This document shows positions 37,184 to 50,363 of a stretch of 64,000 nucleotides of DNA, one piece after another. The notes below the pieces were generated by a model. That model saw only the letters and a list, made by a program, of their open reading frames with translations. It ran no database searches and was not told the DNA's origin. The stretch's first letter is position 1; the number at the start of each line of letters is the position of its first letter. The translations under genes were made by a program, and so were the position numbers. Source of the DNA: Brevipalpus yothersi (Eukaryota; Arthropoda; Arachnida; Trombidiformes; Tenuipalpidae); contig QZCP01000190.1 in NCBI GenBank assembly GCA_003956705.1, forward strand, positions 186,001-250,000, written 5' to 3'.

Positions 37184-38360
37184 GATCGAATCATTTCTTT
37201 CTCTCTCTTCACAATTTGAGCAAACCGTAAACAGAATTATTACTCAACAAAAATGGCAATATTCGAGAAAAAAATCATGATGAAGATGAGTGACTAATAA
37301 AAATATTCAACAACAAAGCGAAGAGATGCATCTCTTTCTTTCTCCAGCACCAATAATGATTATCATGATGATGAACAATTGACGATGATGATGATGATAA
37401 TGATGATCTGACCCGATCAAACACAGCGATATTGTTCATCAAACGGATACTGTAGATGATAAGCTAGCATTCGTAACGTTCACTTAACACTTATTTCAAA
37501 CGAAATTAAGCTCACCTTGACAAGAGCTAGAGGAAAGGAGAGGATGTAATTCTAACCCTCTCTCCAACAAAAATGTACCACCAATCGATGAACCAATTAA
37601 TCTTGACCACTTTGGCAAGATGTTGAATGTTGAGGAAAAAATGAAGCGAAAAAAAAGAGGCTCTAAATCAGCTGACACACCAAGCTTCAAGCTTGTTTAG
37701 TAACTAAAAATGTAAACAAGTTGCAGCAACACACTCACAAGCGTCAAAGCGTCAACTTGTCAGCAAGCAAGTGTGCAAAGGCGGCGCAATTTTCATGTTC
37801 ATAATCAAAACAACGTGCTCATTTCCATCCACATGTTTAGGTGATTTAAATATTTAATTGGTCACCGGTTTTGCTTTTTGATACTTGTATTTGTGTGTCT
37901 AAACTGCTCGTGAGAACAAAAATCTGTGTTCATTTTGTACCGGGTAAGTTACTTGATAGAGATTTCTTCGTTGTCATGCTTCGATCCAGACAGCCTTTTA
38001 GAGAAAACTTGTATTGGATTGATATAGTACTTGGACACGACGTTTTACATTTTTTTGTTATCATTTTGTTGGAATATTTCGTTTGACAATATCATTGTGT
38101 GAAAATTGAGGAATGCTTCAAACTTGATGTATTGAGTCCAAATTTTTGCCTCGCTTATCTCACTGATGTTCTAACGGTGGGAATCAAATCTAAACAGAGC
38201 TCAGTGAGATCCAGCATCTTCGTAATTGGGTTCGGGAATGGAGATGACTAGCTAAATCACTTATGCTCTCTTGCCATTGAATACCTTCAATGAATCTTGC
38301 TTCTTCTCATTCTCAGTGAATTCTGAAACGAGTAGCTCTAGAAAGACGTATTGAAGCAAT
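37184..38360. other. Divergent promoter region, 5-phosphatase and LAS1
   Basis: 1.18 kb between the two start codons. It contains a GAT trinucleotide repeat (about 37383-37408). An open frame on the minus strand (37496-37690) ends at a GGTGAGC donor and might be a 5' exon of the 5-phosphatase transcript, but has no domain. No TATA box assigned. Confidence 0.45.
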
Positions 38361-39740
38361 ATGCTGCCATGGATAGAGGACAATAGCCTCAAAGATTTAC
38401 TGGACATAATCAATCCTCAGAGAGTTGAGCCACCGAGCACAGAATCTCTCAACTGGGTTAGAGAACGCTTAGTTCTTTGGAAATTGAAATCAGAACATAC
38501 CACATTCAGTTTGGAAGTCGATACAACTCTATCAGTAGTTACTGCTCTACTGAAAGATCGTTCTTGTCAAGAGCGATTGAAAAAAGGATCAGATTTGTGT
38601 AGTGATAGTTACGATTTGTGTGCTCACTATGCTTTGGTTATTGTCAAGTTTTGTAATCTTCTACCATATTACAAGGTTAGGAAAGTCGTCACAAGACATT
38701 TTCTGCTCTAAAAAGAGCTTGGCATAGATTGAATGATCAACTATTCTGTTTTCTTCTAGCGAGACTCTCAAACAGATAATATAACAAGGTGCCTTAAACG
38801 AATCAAGAGAACGGTTCGTGATCTTGGTGAGGAACTCAATCTTCCGACATGGGTCCTAGATTGTCGTCATAGCATTTGTCATACATCCAACAATTCACTC
38901 GTGCTGTTGAGACAAGCTAATCATTTCATCTTGTCTTGGATTTATTCCAATTTCTGGTGTAAACAGTTGTTGGAGGTCAATCAAGAGGATGTCGAAGATA
39001 CTGTCCATTCTGATATTCAAAGTCTGCTAGAATTGACTATCTCTCGAGAAAGGAGATTAGTTTTCGAACGTCTCGAAGAATTCAAAGAAAAGCATCCGAA
39101 ATTAGTCGGCCGTTTGATTGCTCAGACACTGATCGAGGATTGTATTAAACGCTATCCGAATCAGAAGCTGAGTGATTTCGATGCTGCTCTGCCAATTTTA
39201 ATCTTTTATTCCAAAATATTACGTTTGATCTCAACTTGGGATGATTTTGAGCCATTCCTTGAGTCATTGTCGAAATACTTACAAAATGATGACAAGAAAC
39301 TGCGGCTATCTGTAGAGTGGTTCAGAATTGTAATCAAGAGTTTGGATATTCAGAAGGAGAATCGAAAGTTTCGAAAGAGTATTAAGCTCGGGTTAATCAT
39401 GAAAGATCAAGATACTGAAATATTATGGCTCAGAATCTTGTACATTATCGCCAAAGTCCCTAATCGTTACACCCATGAACTCATCGATCAAGTTATAACA
39501 ATGGCTCCATCGATCATTTCTGGTGAAAAAGTGGAGATACTCAAGAAAACAGCCCGTCATTTTCTGACCTCTACACCCCAACACTCTTCCGCATCAGAGG
39601 AAAGTAAGACGAAAGAGAATCAAATAAGAACTGTCGATGATCTTCGAGCTTTTTTCGATAATGAAAAACATGATTCCATCAACAAAAGTTCTAAAATTGG
39701 CGTTAGTAATGATGATATCCAATTAATGGAAATACACTGA
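38361..39740 (+). CDS. LAS1L: Las1-family pre-rRNA endonuclease (LAS1L)
   Basis: Two exons, 38361-38675 and 38760-39740, joined in phase 0: 431 residues. Las1 is the HEPN-type nuclease that cuts the ITS2 spacer of pre-rRNA in the nucleolus, together with the Grc3/NOL9 kinase. The N-terminal segment shows the family pattern (PWIEDN start, W at ~32 and 40, then YALVIVKFCNLL). The catalytic HEPN motif R-H-x3-H is present as RHSICH (R141, H142, H146), preceded by LNLPTWVLD and followed by the helix ending LSWIYSNFW, all as in Las1. The C-terminal ~280 residues are helical and poorly conserved. At 431 residues it is shorter than human LAS1L (about 730), lacking the long acidic tail. ATG chosen as the first before PW; there is no alternative in frame nearby. 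Confidence 0.88.
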
Positions 39741-40085
39741 AAACAATCGATGGGATTAAAAGTTGAATTTTCATTCATAGGTAAAAATATAACTTTGTTT
39801 CGTACAATCACTTCAATTATCTTACCATTCAATGTGGTCACACATAGGGAGGAGGGATGATTCATTTTTTTCTGAATTTTGTGTGTTGCAATAATGTTCT
39901 CGATTTGACTCTCTATTATTCTTGTGCGAAGGTATCAATTATTCTTCTCTCTTCTCGGTCTTTTTTGTTATTGCAACTTAATGAGCATAGATTGAGAAAG
40001 ACGAGCACACGGTTTCAGACTGGTGTTTATTTATAGTACCTTCCAGTTCGACTCTTTGGTTCTAGTCTCTTTTTTCGATCATTTT
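39741..40085. other. Convergent 3' ends of LAS1 and the TSC22 gene
   Basis: 345 bases between two stop codons on opposite strands. It holds the polyadenylation signal of the TSC22 gene at 40026-40031 (-). No AATAAA was seen for LAS1 close to its stop. Confidence 0.6.
40026..40031 (-). terminator. AATAAA polyadenylation signal of the TSC22 gene
   Basis: Reads AATAAA on the minus strand, 55 bases past the stop codon at 40086. Position and strand fit; no cleavage site was assigned. Confidence 0.55.
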
Positions 40086-41218
40086 TCAGTTAGCATCCGA
40101 TGACTTTTTGGCAATTTCATCATCTTTCCGATTCTGTTGAGCCTGTTTTGACTGAGAATTAGTAGAAGTAGTCTCGAAGTTCCGATTTTTGGAAAGTAAT
40201 TGCTCATTCTTTGACTGTTGCACCATTGATAGCACCTCTGGGGAAGCATGAGCTTTAAGAATACCATTTTCATACTCCAACTGTGATATTTTGGACATTA
40301 GCTCGTTGATGCGTTCTTTTAAAACAACAACTTCTTCTCTGACTGCAAACATTAGGTGATCAAATGTCTTCTCGTCAACGACCATACCTTCACCACCGTG
40401 ATTGGTGGTGGAAGACCTATTATCAACTTGATTCTGTACATTTACACTACCTCCGGTGTTACCATCTGCATTTGTGCTACTAGGTGATTGATTTACACTT
40501 GACTGATCGGTATTATTCGAACCAACAGCACTTGTCGTATTCGTGTTGGCAGCTACTGAGTTGGAGGCTGTAGAACTAGGAACAGTACCTGAAGCAGATA
40601 CAGCTGTAGATGCATTATTTACTGTGGTTGTTGTTGTTGTTGCATTCACAGACGACACATTCGATGTATTGGAAGAGTTGATTACAGATGTAGGAGTTTG
40701 CTGTTGCTGTGAAAAAAGGATATCTATCAGAATGCAGAATAATTTAGTTCGATTTCTAGATTTCTTTCGTATAAAGAATGCAGATTCGAAGAAATTGATC
40801 ATAGTCTCGCTCATGGAAAGAATCTGGGAAGCCAGTTATCAGTAGTTGACGAAATTCCTTAAGCCGATCCTGAACATTTACCCTGAAAATTTTTCGCTAT
40901 CAGAATTGAAGGAAAATGAAGAGTGATGATAATGAAGATGTGAATCAGTAAGTCTGGAAAAGATTTGATTATTCTCCTACACAGACTCAATTAGAAAATT
41001 GTGATTCAAGAAAGTCGAAGAGGTCATAAAAATCGTTTTCCTAGCTACTGGGAGGGAGTTGAGCTGCAGAGCTATACAGTACCAGTATAAAATAAACATA
41101 CCTGGATGAAGGTAGGTGGTGGGTCGTTGAAATCCATACATGACCATCTTCCACGTTTACGGGGTTCTTTTGGTGCTATTTTAACAACTTTAAATCTATG
41201 TTGCCATTCCTCTTCCAT
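40086..41218 (-). CDS. TSC22-domain leucine-zipper protein (TSC22D/bunched family)
   Basis: Exons 41102-41218 and 40086-40706 join in phase 0 to at least 245 residues. The TSC box plus leucine zipper lies at ~150-205: HLMFAVREEVVVLKERI, then an amphipathic helix with LEYENGILKAHASPE. The upstream exon carries the second conserved motif of the long isoforms (RFKVVKI ... KRGRWSCMDF). These proteins are dimeric regulators of growth and transcription; the long Drosophila bunched isoforms bind Madm. Between the motifs lies a Ser/Thr/Asn-rich linker (~45-140). The start at 41218 is the first ATG before the motif, but the frame stays open upstream and long isoforms normally begin further 5', so the N-terminus is probably incomplete. 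Confidence 0.85.
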
Positions 41219-43265
41219 TATCTTATTGATACTTGATGATACTTCACGATGAGATGTTTGATGTAGCCAAGCAAGGCAGAATGGATGATTGGAAAGTATG
41301 TAGAAGATTTTAAATGAATGACTCACTAAGCGTTGACCAGAAAAAAACGGTGGTTATTACCAAAGAGTGTTGAACGGGAGGAGAGGGAAAGGAAAAGATA
41401 TACAGCTCGTTCGGTATTGAATTATGCTCTCATCAAGGAATCCTACACAAATTTATAATGCAAAGCTACAATTTCTCTCTTTTCTTTCAACGGAACACAG
41501 CAATTGTTAAGATGAACAGAATGAAATCAAATAATTGCAATATTCTACAGAGAAAATATATAATAGAGGCACACATCAAGGTAAACCAGACACAGACACA
41601 TGTAAATACTGTGGTGTCAACAAATGGTTTCCGTGCGACTCAACCTCGTTGATTCTTAATGTTATCCTCGAAAATTAAGGCTGATGGTGCCGTATCTGTA
41701 TCTTTATGATCTACTCAGCGGTGACATAGCTTTGGAACAGTGTAATAAGTGAATATTAGTTGAAAAATTTTTGGATTCCTCTCGACAGTTGAATGCGGTA
41801 TAAAAGGGTAGAATGGAAGGCATTAGTGGTCGTCGGTAAATTTGGTGGACTTGATAAAGTGAACAGCTCGATATATGAGAGAAAATTTCACTCATCTGCT
41901 TGATGAAAAGGGGAGATAAGATTGTGAAGAGAAAATATGATTCAATTACCAATCAATTTTGATGAATATTCAATCACATACACATTCACTTTCACATACA
42001 CACGAGAGTATGTGCAATCTGAATCAGTAATGTACTTTACTGATCGGCAAAAAAAAGGCGAGCAAATTATCACTACAATTACCTTTTCAACGAGCAAAGG
42101 ATGATGGGATGACATGGACTTCGAATCGATGGGAAGGTTGTCCAGCACCCAGATAAATACATCAATCAACTCGTTAATAATGTTAATCAAAAATTGCGAA
42201 CTAAACACGTTTAGAGCGTATGTTGTTGTTTCACTTCAGCTCTCATGATATTTACTATTTTTTTGTGCTCCTGCTTTTCTTGCTCGCTTGGATCCTGATA
42301 CAGATAGTGTACACTGAATACAAGATCTAGGATCTTGGGAAACAATTTCAAAAAATGATAAAATCATTTTTTTCTCTGTAACTGGAACATTTTAGCTGAG
42401 AGAATTGTTCTCTCCTCTTAATCATGCTCAGGGTGAGGAAAAATTTCATTGATTAATGATTTCCTTTTGGTCTTGATTCAATCTGAAGTCAATGTTGGGT
42501 ACAAATTTTTATGTGTGACATTTTTGTTCTTATTTATCGAACGTGGTCTTTTCCAGGAAAGTTGGAAGAATAGTTCATCGTCAGTCTGACGAGCTCATCA
42601 TCATGATAAGGAGGTAATTTTTCTCACTCTCTTTCATTGCTAGTTTATCATGAGCTCATTATCAATCATACAGAGTGTGACAGCCCTATGCTGATGGAAT
42701 GTAAATTTTTCCAATCCAAGTAAAACTTAAAGTCATCGCGAATTTAATTCATAAGCAAGATTTAAATTAAAAAATTAGAAAATTTATAACCAATGGGTTT
42801 TATCGGGGAGAATTTTTTCAAATAAAACTACCGGGATTTGAATCAGATGCATTCTCATGGCCGTGAAACCAAAGTTTACTCTTCCACACGAGCTCACATG
42901 TGTGAGAAAGAATTCAATATTCTAGGAGATAAAACTTGTAAGTTTTGGAAAGCAAGGATGAATACGAACTTACTTACTTACTCAATTCTTTCGCGATTTT
43001 TTTTACTCCAATATTTTATAGTTTATTTTTATTCAGTTCCTATGTTAGAAAGTTGATGTGCATGTGTTTTCAAGAGAAATTTTTCAATAAAACAGAAAAA
43101 AATCATCTTCAAGTGAATTGATATTCATCAATCGATTATGAAGGATGGAAGATTTTTTTTCTATTCCTCATGGAAGCTAAGAGAATCTCTTTTATCAATC
43201 AATCAACTATTAGTATTGTGGGAACAAATGTATTTGGACCCACAGAGAATGAAGAAGAAGCCTTT
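41219..43265. other. Upstream region of the TSC22 gene
   Basis: 2 kb with no recognised gene. Missing 5' exons or alternative promoters of the TSC22 gene are expected here by family analogy. TTTATT at 43022-43027 reads AATAAA on the minus strand and may serve the NDP kinase gene, 240 bases past its stop. Confidence 0.4.
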
Positions 43266-43993
43266 CTAATCTTCATAAACCCAAGTTTTACTAGCTGGCT
43301 CCCAGCTTACCAACTCTTCATCCTTAAACCAGAGAGCGATCTCTCGCTTAGCGGTTTCAACCGAGTCACTGCCATGGATGATGTTTCTGTGTGAGGATGA
43401 AGGACAATCAGTGTCAAAAAGTTCAGAAAAAAAGAAACATGTGAGATGCACAACGTGGACAAACTTACCTTCCAACTTGGATGCAAAGATCTCCACGAAT
43501 GGTACCAGGCTTTGAGTCAGCTGGATTAGTTTCACCAAGCATAACTCGTCCAGTTTTAACCATGTTCAAACCTTCCCAAACCTTGACACAAGATGATTCA
43601 GAAATGATTCATGTTAATGTCACACTTAATCAGACAGTCTAATCATTGAAGAAAGATTAGATTAAAAAGCCACTTACCATTGGAACAACTGGGCCAGATT
43701 TCATATACTCAATAAGACCCGGGAAGAAAGGTTTGCCAGCAAGTTCAGCGTAATGTTTCTTGAGAAGCTCTTCATCAGCCTTCGTGGGAGGTAAAAATGA
43801 ACAATCAATGACCATTTAATACTAGGAGGTCATTTCATTATAACAATTGTCTGATCATTCTTACCCATTTCATTTTCATGGCCACCAATTTGAATCCCTT
43901 CTGCTCAAATCTTTTGATAATCTCACCAACCAGACCGCGTTGGACGGCATCAGGCTTGATCATGAGGAAAGTTCTCTCCTTGTTACCACTCAT
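43266..43993 (-). CDS. Nucleoside diphosphate kinase (NME1/2, awd type)
   Basis: Four exons: 43865-43993, 43678-43779, 43469-43581 and 43266-43386, in frame, 154 residues. It transfers the gamma phosphate between nucleoside tri- and diphosphates through a phosphohistidine. The whole family signature is present: ERTFLMIKPDAVQRGLVGEI at the start, GPVVPMVWEG, VMLGETNPADSKPGTIRGD, and the active-site NIIHGSDS with His at 119. The length equals that of the group I enzymes (about 152). No targeting peptide, so cytosolic, probably a hexamer. Confidence 0.98.
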
Positions 43994-44401
43994 TGTTACT
44001 TGTTACTTGTTAATTGATCACTATTAACAAATGATGGACAAAATTTAAATGATCACAAAAGTGTATCAGGGCGTTGGAAAAAAGAGGCAGCAAAAGATCA
44101 CACACCGGCAAGATTCAAGGTCTTGTACTTTTAAATGCTTGCTGCTTGCGTTGCGCAGAGATCTTGATGATGATCATTAACTGCCACATGCAAAGACTTG
44201 AATCACTTGAACTGAACATGAGTTAAGATACTTGATGAGACATTGTTTTAATGAACTTTTCGGTCAATATCCGAATAATGATTGAACAATGGGTGAGAGG
44301 AAAAGTGATAAATGTTGAAAAAAAATTCTTTGTTTGTGAGAGGGACTGATATTGAGGATAGTGTGTAAGGTAAAGAGTTTGGGATATTCTTTGGTTAGAT
44401 T
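43994..44401. other. Intergenic, NDP kinase 5' flank
   Basis: 408 bases upstream of the NDP kinase start and downstream of the RCC1-like stop. Contains no GA tract and no recognised motif beyond AT-rich sequence. Confidence 0.5.
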
Positions 44402-45537
44402 TTAAATTGCTTCAATTAGAGAGGACCAGTATTTACAATTAACGGAGACAACTTTTCGATTGAAATCAATTTTCAGGGGTGTTCGTTGATTTTTTTGATC
44501 ATCTGGAGGAATTCCAAGTTGACCATACTTGTTCCAACCGAACGCATAGAGACTACCATCCTCAGAGGCTGCCATAGAGTGACGAGATCCACACCCAATA
44601 CTAATAAAATTTATATTCTCAATGTTGATTAGCGTTGGAACAGCTTTGATCATTTCATCGGTACCAATTCCAAGTTGACCATGTTCATTCCAGCCGAAAG
44701 CATACACATCACCAAACTCTGAGAGTGCCAATGAATGCCAGCCTCCAGCACTTATGGCCATTATTTTTAGACCAGAAAGTGCTTCTATCTCTTTCTGTTG
44801 CTCGAAACAATCGTCTAAATTTTCATGGCCCAATTGTCCTGTGAGAAGAGAATTTAAATTCAGATTTGATGATCAAATTTTATGGAAAGATATCCAATTG
44901 GAAACTTTTCACAACTTCAATATTTTCGGAGAAAAATCTCACCCTTCGATCCACGGCCATAGGAATATATTTTTCCACTCTCAGTTAATAGCAGAATATG
45001 TTCATGTCCACATGAGACGCTGATGAAACGATCACCATTGATGGGCTCAAAATTAACGGGACTTTCCTCTTCATCCATCCCTCTAACTGAACCGTTTTCC
45101 AGAAGAACGCAAACAAATGTGGACCCTACACTGATCTCGTTAACTTTCACGCCACTTTGAACCAGTGGATCAACAATTTTGGGCTCTAATTTAAAATTTT
45201 CCGATTGCCATCTTCGTATTACTCGATCACTTAGAACCAAATAAATGTCACGAGTACCACATTCGAGTAACTTTAGATCCCAACTTTTGGCCAAACTACA
45301 CTCGATAACACTTGTTTTACTGAAAACACTTTTCGATATGAACAATAAGTGGCCACTTTCAGTTAACACAAACACTGTACACCAACCGATGAAAGCTTTT
45401 TTAATCTTTCCACCATACTTTGGATCCAATTTAAGTTCATCGAGAGCTCGTATACACGATTTGGGGTAACTTGAATCATTTTCAACTGGATCAAATGAAA
45501 GATGAGAATCAAAACCGCAGTGAAAAAATAAGGCCAT
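44402..45537 (-). CDS. RCC1-repeat protein, RCCD1-like
   Basis: Two exons, 44943-45537 and 44402-44838, phase 1 join, 343 residues. The C-terminal half has three clear RCC1 repeats, each with a G/C-x-x-H core followed by an aromatic-rich strand: CGHEHILLLTESGKIYSYGRG, then GGWHSLALSEFGDVYAFGWN with HGQLGIG, then GSRHSMAASEDGSLYAFGWN with YGQLGI. The N-terminal half has weaker blades. Length and the domain layout (short protein, repeats in the C-terminal half, start with FHCGF) match RCCD1, which in mammals partners the KDM8 demethylase. Family membership is firm; the RCCD1 assignment is by layout. The 104-base intron has GTGAG/CACAG ends. Confidence 0.8.
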
Positions 45538-46501
45538 TGATTATTTGATCTGTTATTTTACCAAAGAAGCAAAATTTTTCTCCTCAAAAATTATCACACA
45601 ATCCAAGAGCCATTCATAATCGAACACTAATCAATTGAACTGAATGTACACATCTGAACAGTACAAGCGGAAAACTTTGCGCTCTAAATTCTTTCATGAT
45701 TATTGAAGAGAAAAAAAAATTCTCATCAGTAACAACAGCAACAGCTGAAAGCTATACCATTGTAAAAGAGAGAGAAAGAGAGAGAAAAAAACATTCATGT
45801 AGACGCATCTTCACGGTGAATGATCCAACCAATGGTCTTGGTTTTTGGTTTTGGAATATATATCACAACCATTGCATTTTCATGATGCTTACAATTCAAC
45901 CGAATTGATGCAAGTGAGTCTGTGTGTGTGTTTTTTTTCAGTGATTCAGCATCCCAGCAGTGTGCATAGATCAAGTGGATGAGAGAAAATCGTATTCGTG
46001 ATGCATCATGTGAAAAGTATCAATTTTCAGTGTAAAATTCGAATTTTAAATTTTGGCGTTGGTTAAAAATTTCTGTGAGTGAGAGTTAACTCTCAATTGA
46101 GAGAGAAATGCTCTAATTTCGTTCAAATATTTTTGGAAATACGATTTACTATTGTTCAGCTTGACAGCAGCTTAGTTTATCGAAACTTCACATGGAACAC
46201 TGATGGATGAATTCGGATGAATGATAGTGATTGAAAAATCTCTTGTAATCAATAAATATGGCCTCAGATATTATTGCATAATTTGTGTGTATTTTTTTCC
46301 ATATCAACAAGATATTCAACCAGTTTAATAATAATAATAATATGATTTGTAATGATTTTGAACAAAGAATTATTGATCAACAGTTAGACAATTCAATTCA
46401 TCTAACTAGGATTGCTTTGTTTTAACATACTTCAAAATGACTGAACAATTATTTTTCTCAAACAAATTGATAAGAATTTGAGTAGTGTCATCAAAATCTT
46501 A
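45538..46501. other. Intergenic between RCCD1-like and rdgB genes
   Basis: 964 bases, AT-rich, with a short AAT trinucleotide run near 46327-46340 and GA-rich pieces near 45768-45788. No gene seen. It should contain the RCCD1-like promoter and the rdgB 3' UTR. Confidence 0.5.
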
Positions 46502-49500
46502 TTATTTAGATTTATTGGAACCGGATCGATGATAAGTAAAGAAATTGGAAAAAGTTCCTTGCTCTTGTTGTGACGCAGATTGTGTTCTTCCAGCATTCCC
46601 AGTAACTATTGGACTTCCCAGTCCACTCGTATTGGTATCTGCCAGAAGGGGAAATGATGAAGTTTTTTTGGCTGACTGTCGAGTTCGAAAACTTATCCCA
46701 GAGGCAGCTCCCATTCCAAATCCACCTCTTGGTAAGACCATTCTGGCATTTCCAATCGCTGGTCTTGAGCCACCGGGAGTTAACAGTTCAGCCAGATGAG
46801 CCGCATAACCATCATTCAAAACCTAGATGATTTGATGAGAAGTTGAAAGTTTTCATTATCTGTGGCAACACTCATATTGATGGATGAGAATTCTCAAATT
46901 CTCAAATTCAACTCACCTTTGCATGTGACTGTTGTTTTTTGGACACTTTACCGACAACGTAAATTTGTTCTGGTTTCAAACCGATTGTCTCATAAACCCA
47001 AATATCTTTGCTGGAGCCATATGCGGCATGTATCACAATTTCAGTCTGTTGAAATTTCAATCAGTATATTAGTGCAACCTTTGTTTTTTGGAAAATTTGT
47101 AGCCTGATTTTTCCTCGTAAGAGGTTTATTAATATCTCACCTCTTGCTGTAGATGTTTCAAATAGTCAGCTTTATGCTTGAGAGCATCAGTTGACAAGCG
47201 ATCGGCAAACGAAACTAATCCGAAAGGAAAATTGTGTTGTGCAAGCCATGATATCACTCGATGCTGTTGCATATCTGGTCGCCCAGTAATGTAGATAATT
47301 AAGTAGCCAAGGTCTTGCCAATGCCTGATATGTAATAGGAAAGTTAGTTGTCAACAATCTTGCAATTCTATTGAGAGGGCAACTTCTCTAAGAAAACAAT
47401 TAAATTAAGCAATCTTACCTGACAACGTCTACAGCACCAGCCCGAACTTTTGGATCTTTTCCCGATACTGAGACGCTGGCAGTGAATGATCCATCAATAC
47501 TAAATACAACGCACTCAGTTCGAGGTGGAACAACAGCAAGAAAGAAATCAATCGAAGAGTGGTCACCACTTTAATGAAAAGAAAGTGTTAACGAACTTTT
47601 CAGTGAGATAATGAAAATATTTCAAACTCACCGAACGATAAGTTTGAATGGATATATTCCAAAATCAAGAGTTTTGTCTTGAGGAATGGTATAAGTAATT
47701 CGGCCAGTTTTATCGGTGGTTTCAGTGGAAAGGTAACTCCATTCCCCGGAACTATCTTTCATCATATGAATGTCAACCTTTTCTCCGGTCAATGTGAACA
47801 CATCTAATGGTCCATACATGAATCGTGCTGAGATGATCTGGTCACTTCCTTCTTTCACGATAACATCATTAGCTCTATGATTGGCAGTGATATTCTGGAA
47901 AAATTTCAGATCAATTAGTCAATCAGTTGATTTCTGAACAAATAATGTGTGCATTCTAATCACCTTGAGCTTCATAGATGTTCTCTTTTTGACCCACTTT
48001 TCTTTCTCTTGATTCGGTACAAAAACAATAGCTTCCTTGCCCTCGAATGCTGCACTAGGATCTGATTGCACTAACTGAAGGTGAAAAAACTTATCGTTAA
48101 GATTACATATTCTAGTGATTAACACTAAAAGGGATATGCTAATCATCGCAAAGTTATACCTGTTTAAGTATAAATAATATCACATCATTTGATTCCCAAT
48201 AACTAGCATGGAATAGATGAGGGAGTGAATGAACTGGAAAATTTGTCAAACCCTCTGGACAATAAAGGGCATAGTCGAGACGTTTTGTTCCCCACCATTT
48301 ATGCACCACTGAAAAAAATGGCAAATTTAATTCAATAACGGTTTTGATGAATGATTTTTCAGAGACTCTTGAATTGGATCTTGAAATATTCTCAGGATTC
48401 TTACATGATTGAACCAGTGGACAGCCCATAACGTTTTCATTATTGCTGGAAACTGTAGGAGTTTCACTTGGTCTTCTGATTGAAGATGGAATATTGTGAT
48501 TACCAGTGGAATTATTATCAGAGAATACGTGGTTGTAGTGTCGAATGCATTCAGCTGAAAAGAAAATTGATTCAGTTCAATTTTAAGTAGATCAGAGGAG
48601 AAAAAAGAGATGAGATGAGAAAAAAAGTGCCAATACTAACCAAGATTATTAGCAAATTCATCAACCATGGGATGCTTGGAATATTTTGGAACATTAATTG
48701 GAGGAATGTGGGAAAATCTTGCACTCAACAGAGGTTCCAGGCGAAGTACACTTGGATCCGTGGGATGAAATAGATTATACACTTGATTACAACACGGCTT
48801 ATTGAATGAAACTGGAGTGGAAGAAAGTCGTTAAAAAGACAAACGTAAGCATTTCAGATTGTTGACTTAGAAGAAGGTCTCTTGAAAGAGAATATTTTGC
48901 ATAAATACACAACTTTACTCACAATTTTTCTCTTCAAGAGAGAGCATCTTTCGGAATGTTAACATAAGACTCAATGGTGAGCCAAACATGAAAAAATCAC
49001 TAACATCGAAGTCAAACTTTTGGGTAATACTCTGATCGCTCGAGCTTGAACTTCGACGTCTCGAATTGGGTACTGAAAGAATTTTCAAATATAAATGCAA
49101 ATTTTCTTCATTTTCACCGAAGGAATGATGAAATCTAGTCTTGGAAATTTTGCCCTTCCGTTGATTGGGAATTGGCTGATTTGATGCTGGAGTTCCAGAT
49201 GATTTTCCACCTATCGGTGAATTTCCACGAGCTACACCATCATCACACTCTTCACCGCCACTTCCATCACTGATAGAGATCAATGGATTTTTGTGTAAAT
49301 TCAAGTTGGCTGGACTCACAGATTTTGGTCGAGAATTTGCTCCTGAATTGGACCCCGTTATATCGCCGATATCATTAATACTGTTCTCACTGCCACAATT
49401 GCTTCGATTCAATTGGCTACGACATAGTGCATCATACGCTAGTATGGACCCTACACTGTCCCCGATCAGTACTACATGTCCATTGAATCCGAGACCTTCT

Positions 49501-50318
49501 TCAGATCGTAAGAATTCTTGGTGTACTTGATTAGCTGCGGCAATTACTTTTGAAACATTCTCTTGATACTCTTGAGAAGATATGGCAAATAACGGAAGAG
49601 AACCAATTGGCATTGCTTCATATGAGTGACATATTCCATCGATGGCGGATGGAGATGATTGAAAACTGTAAGGACTCAGGCTAGATAGTACCGCCAAAGC
49701 ATCGGCACATATTGCTGGTGCAGGTACCAATTTGAAAACAATTTTACCATTTAAGCTTGGATAATGTAGACGAATGATTGATTCAAATGTGACCCTGAAT
49801 GTGGTTAGATCAGACTTTTTGCTCGATAATGGCTCAGCGCCTGATTCTAGTATATTGCCTCCATGAACGACGATTATCAAAAAATTGGTCATACAAGTGG
49901 TAGAATGGCCTGGTGAAGCTGTGGGCGAGCTTGGAGCAGAAGCTTCCACACTACCTCGAGCCATCATACTGAGAATGTTCTTGCGTGAATGTTCGATCTG
50001 AGTTTTATGAATGAATGAACTTGAAAAAATGCTATCTGTAATGAACGGAGAACAATGGATATCGATCAATACAATGCGTGATAGTCTATGGTACACAGTA
50101 GATTGTTCTTCACAATCTTGATGAAAAGAGAAAAAGGGAGAAAGAGGAAGAGAATGTAAGTCAAATCTATTTTACCATCATTGCCAGGAAGTTCATCTTC
50201 TTTGGTTGCCTCTGGTTCCCCATAATCTGGTGAAACGCATTCTAAGGAACTCCATTTCGATAGGGTTTCATTTTCGAGTATCTCTGAAGCGGAAAAAAGA
50301 ACAGAATAACTCATAATG

Positions 50319-50363
<45 letters not shown>

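Noticed and set aside
45245..45469. + strand ORF of 74 codons
   Set aside because: Antisense shadow of the RCC1-repeat gene.
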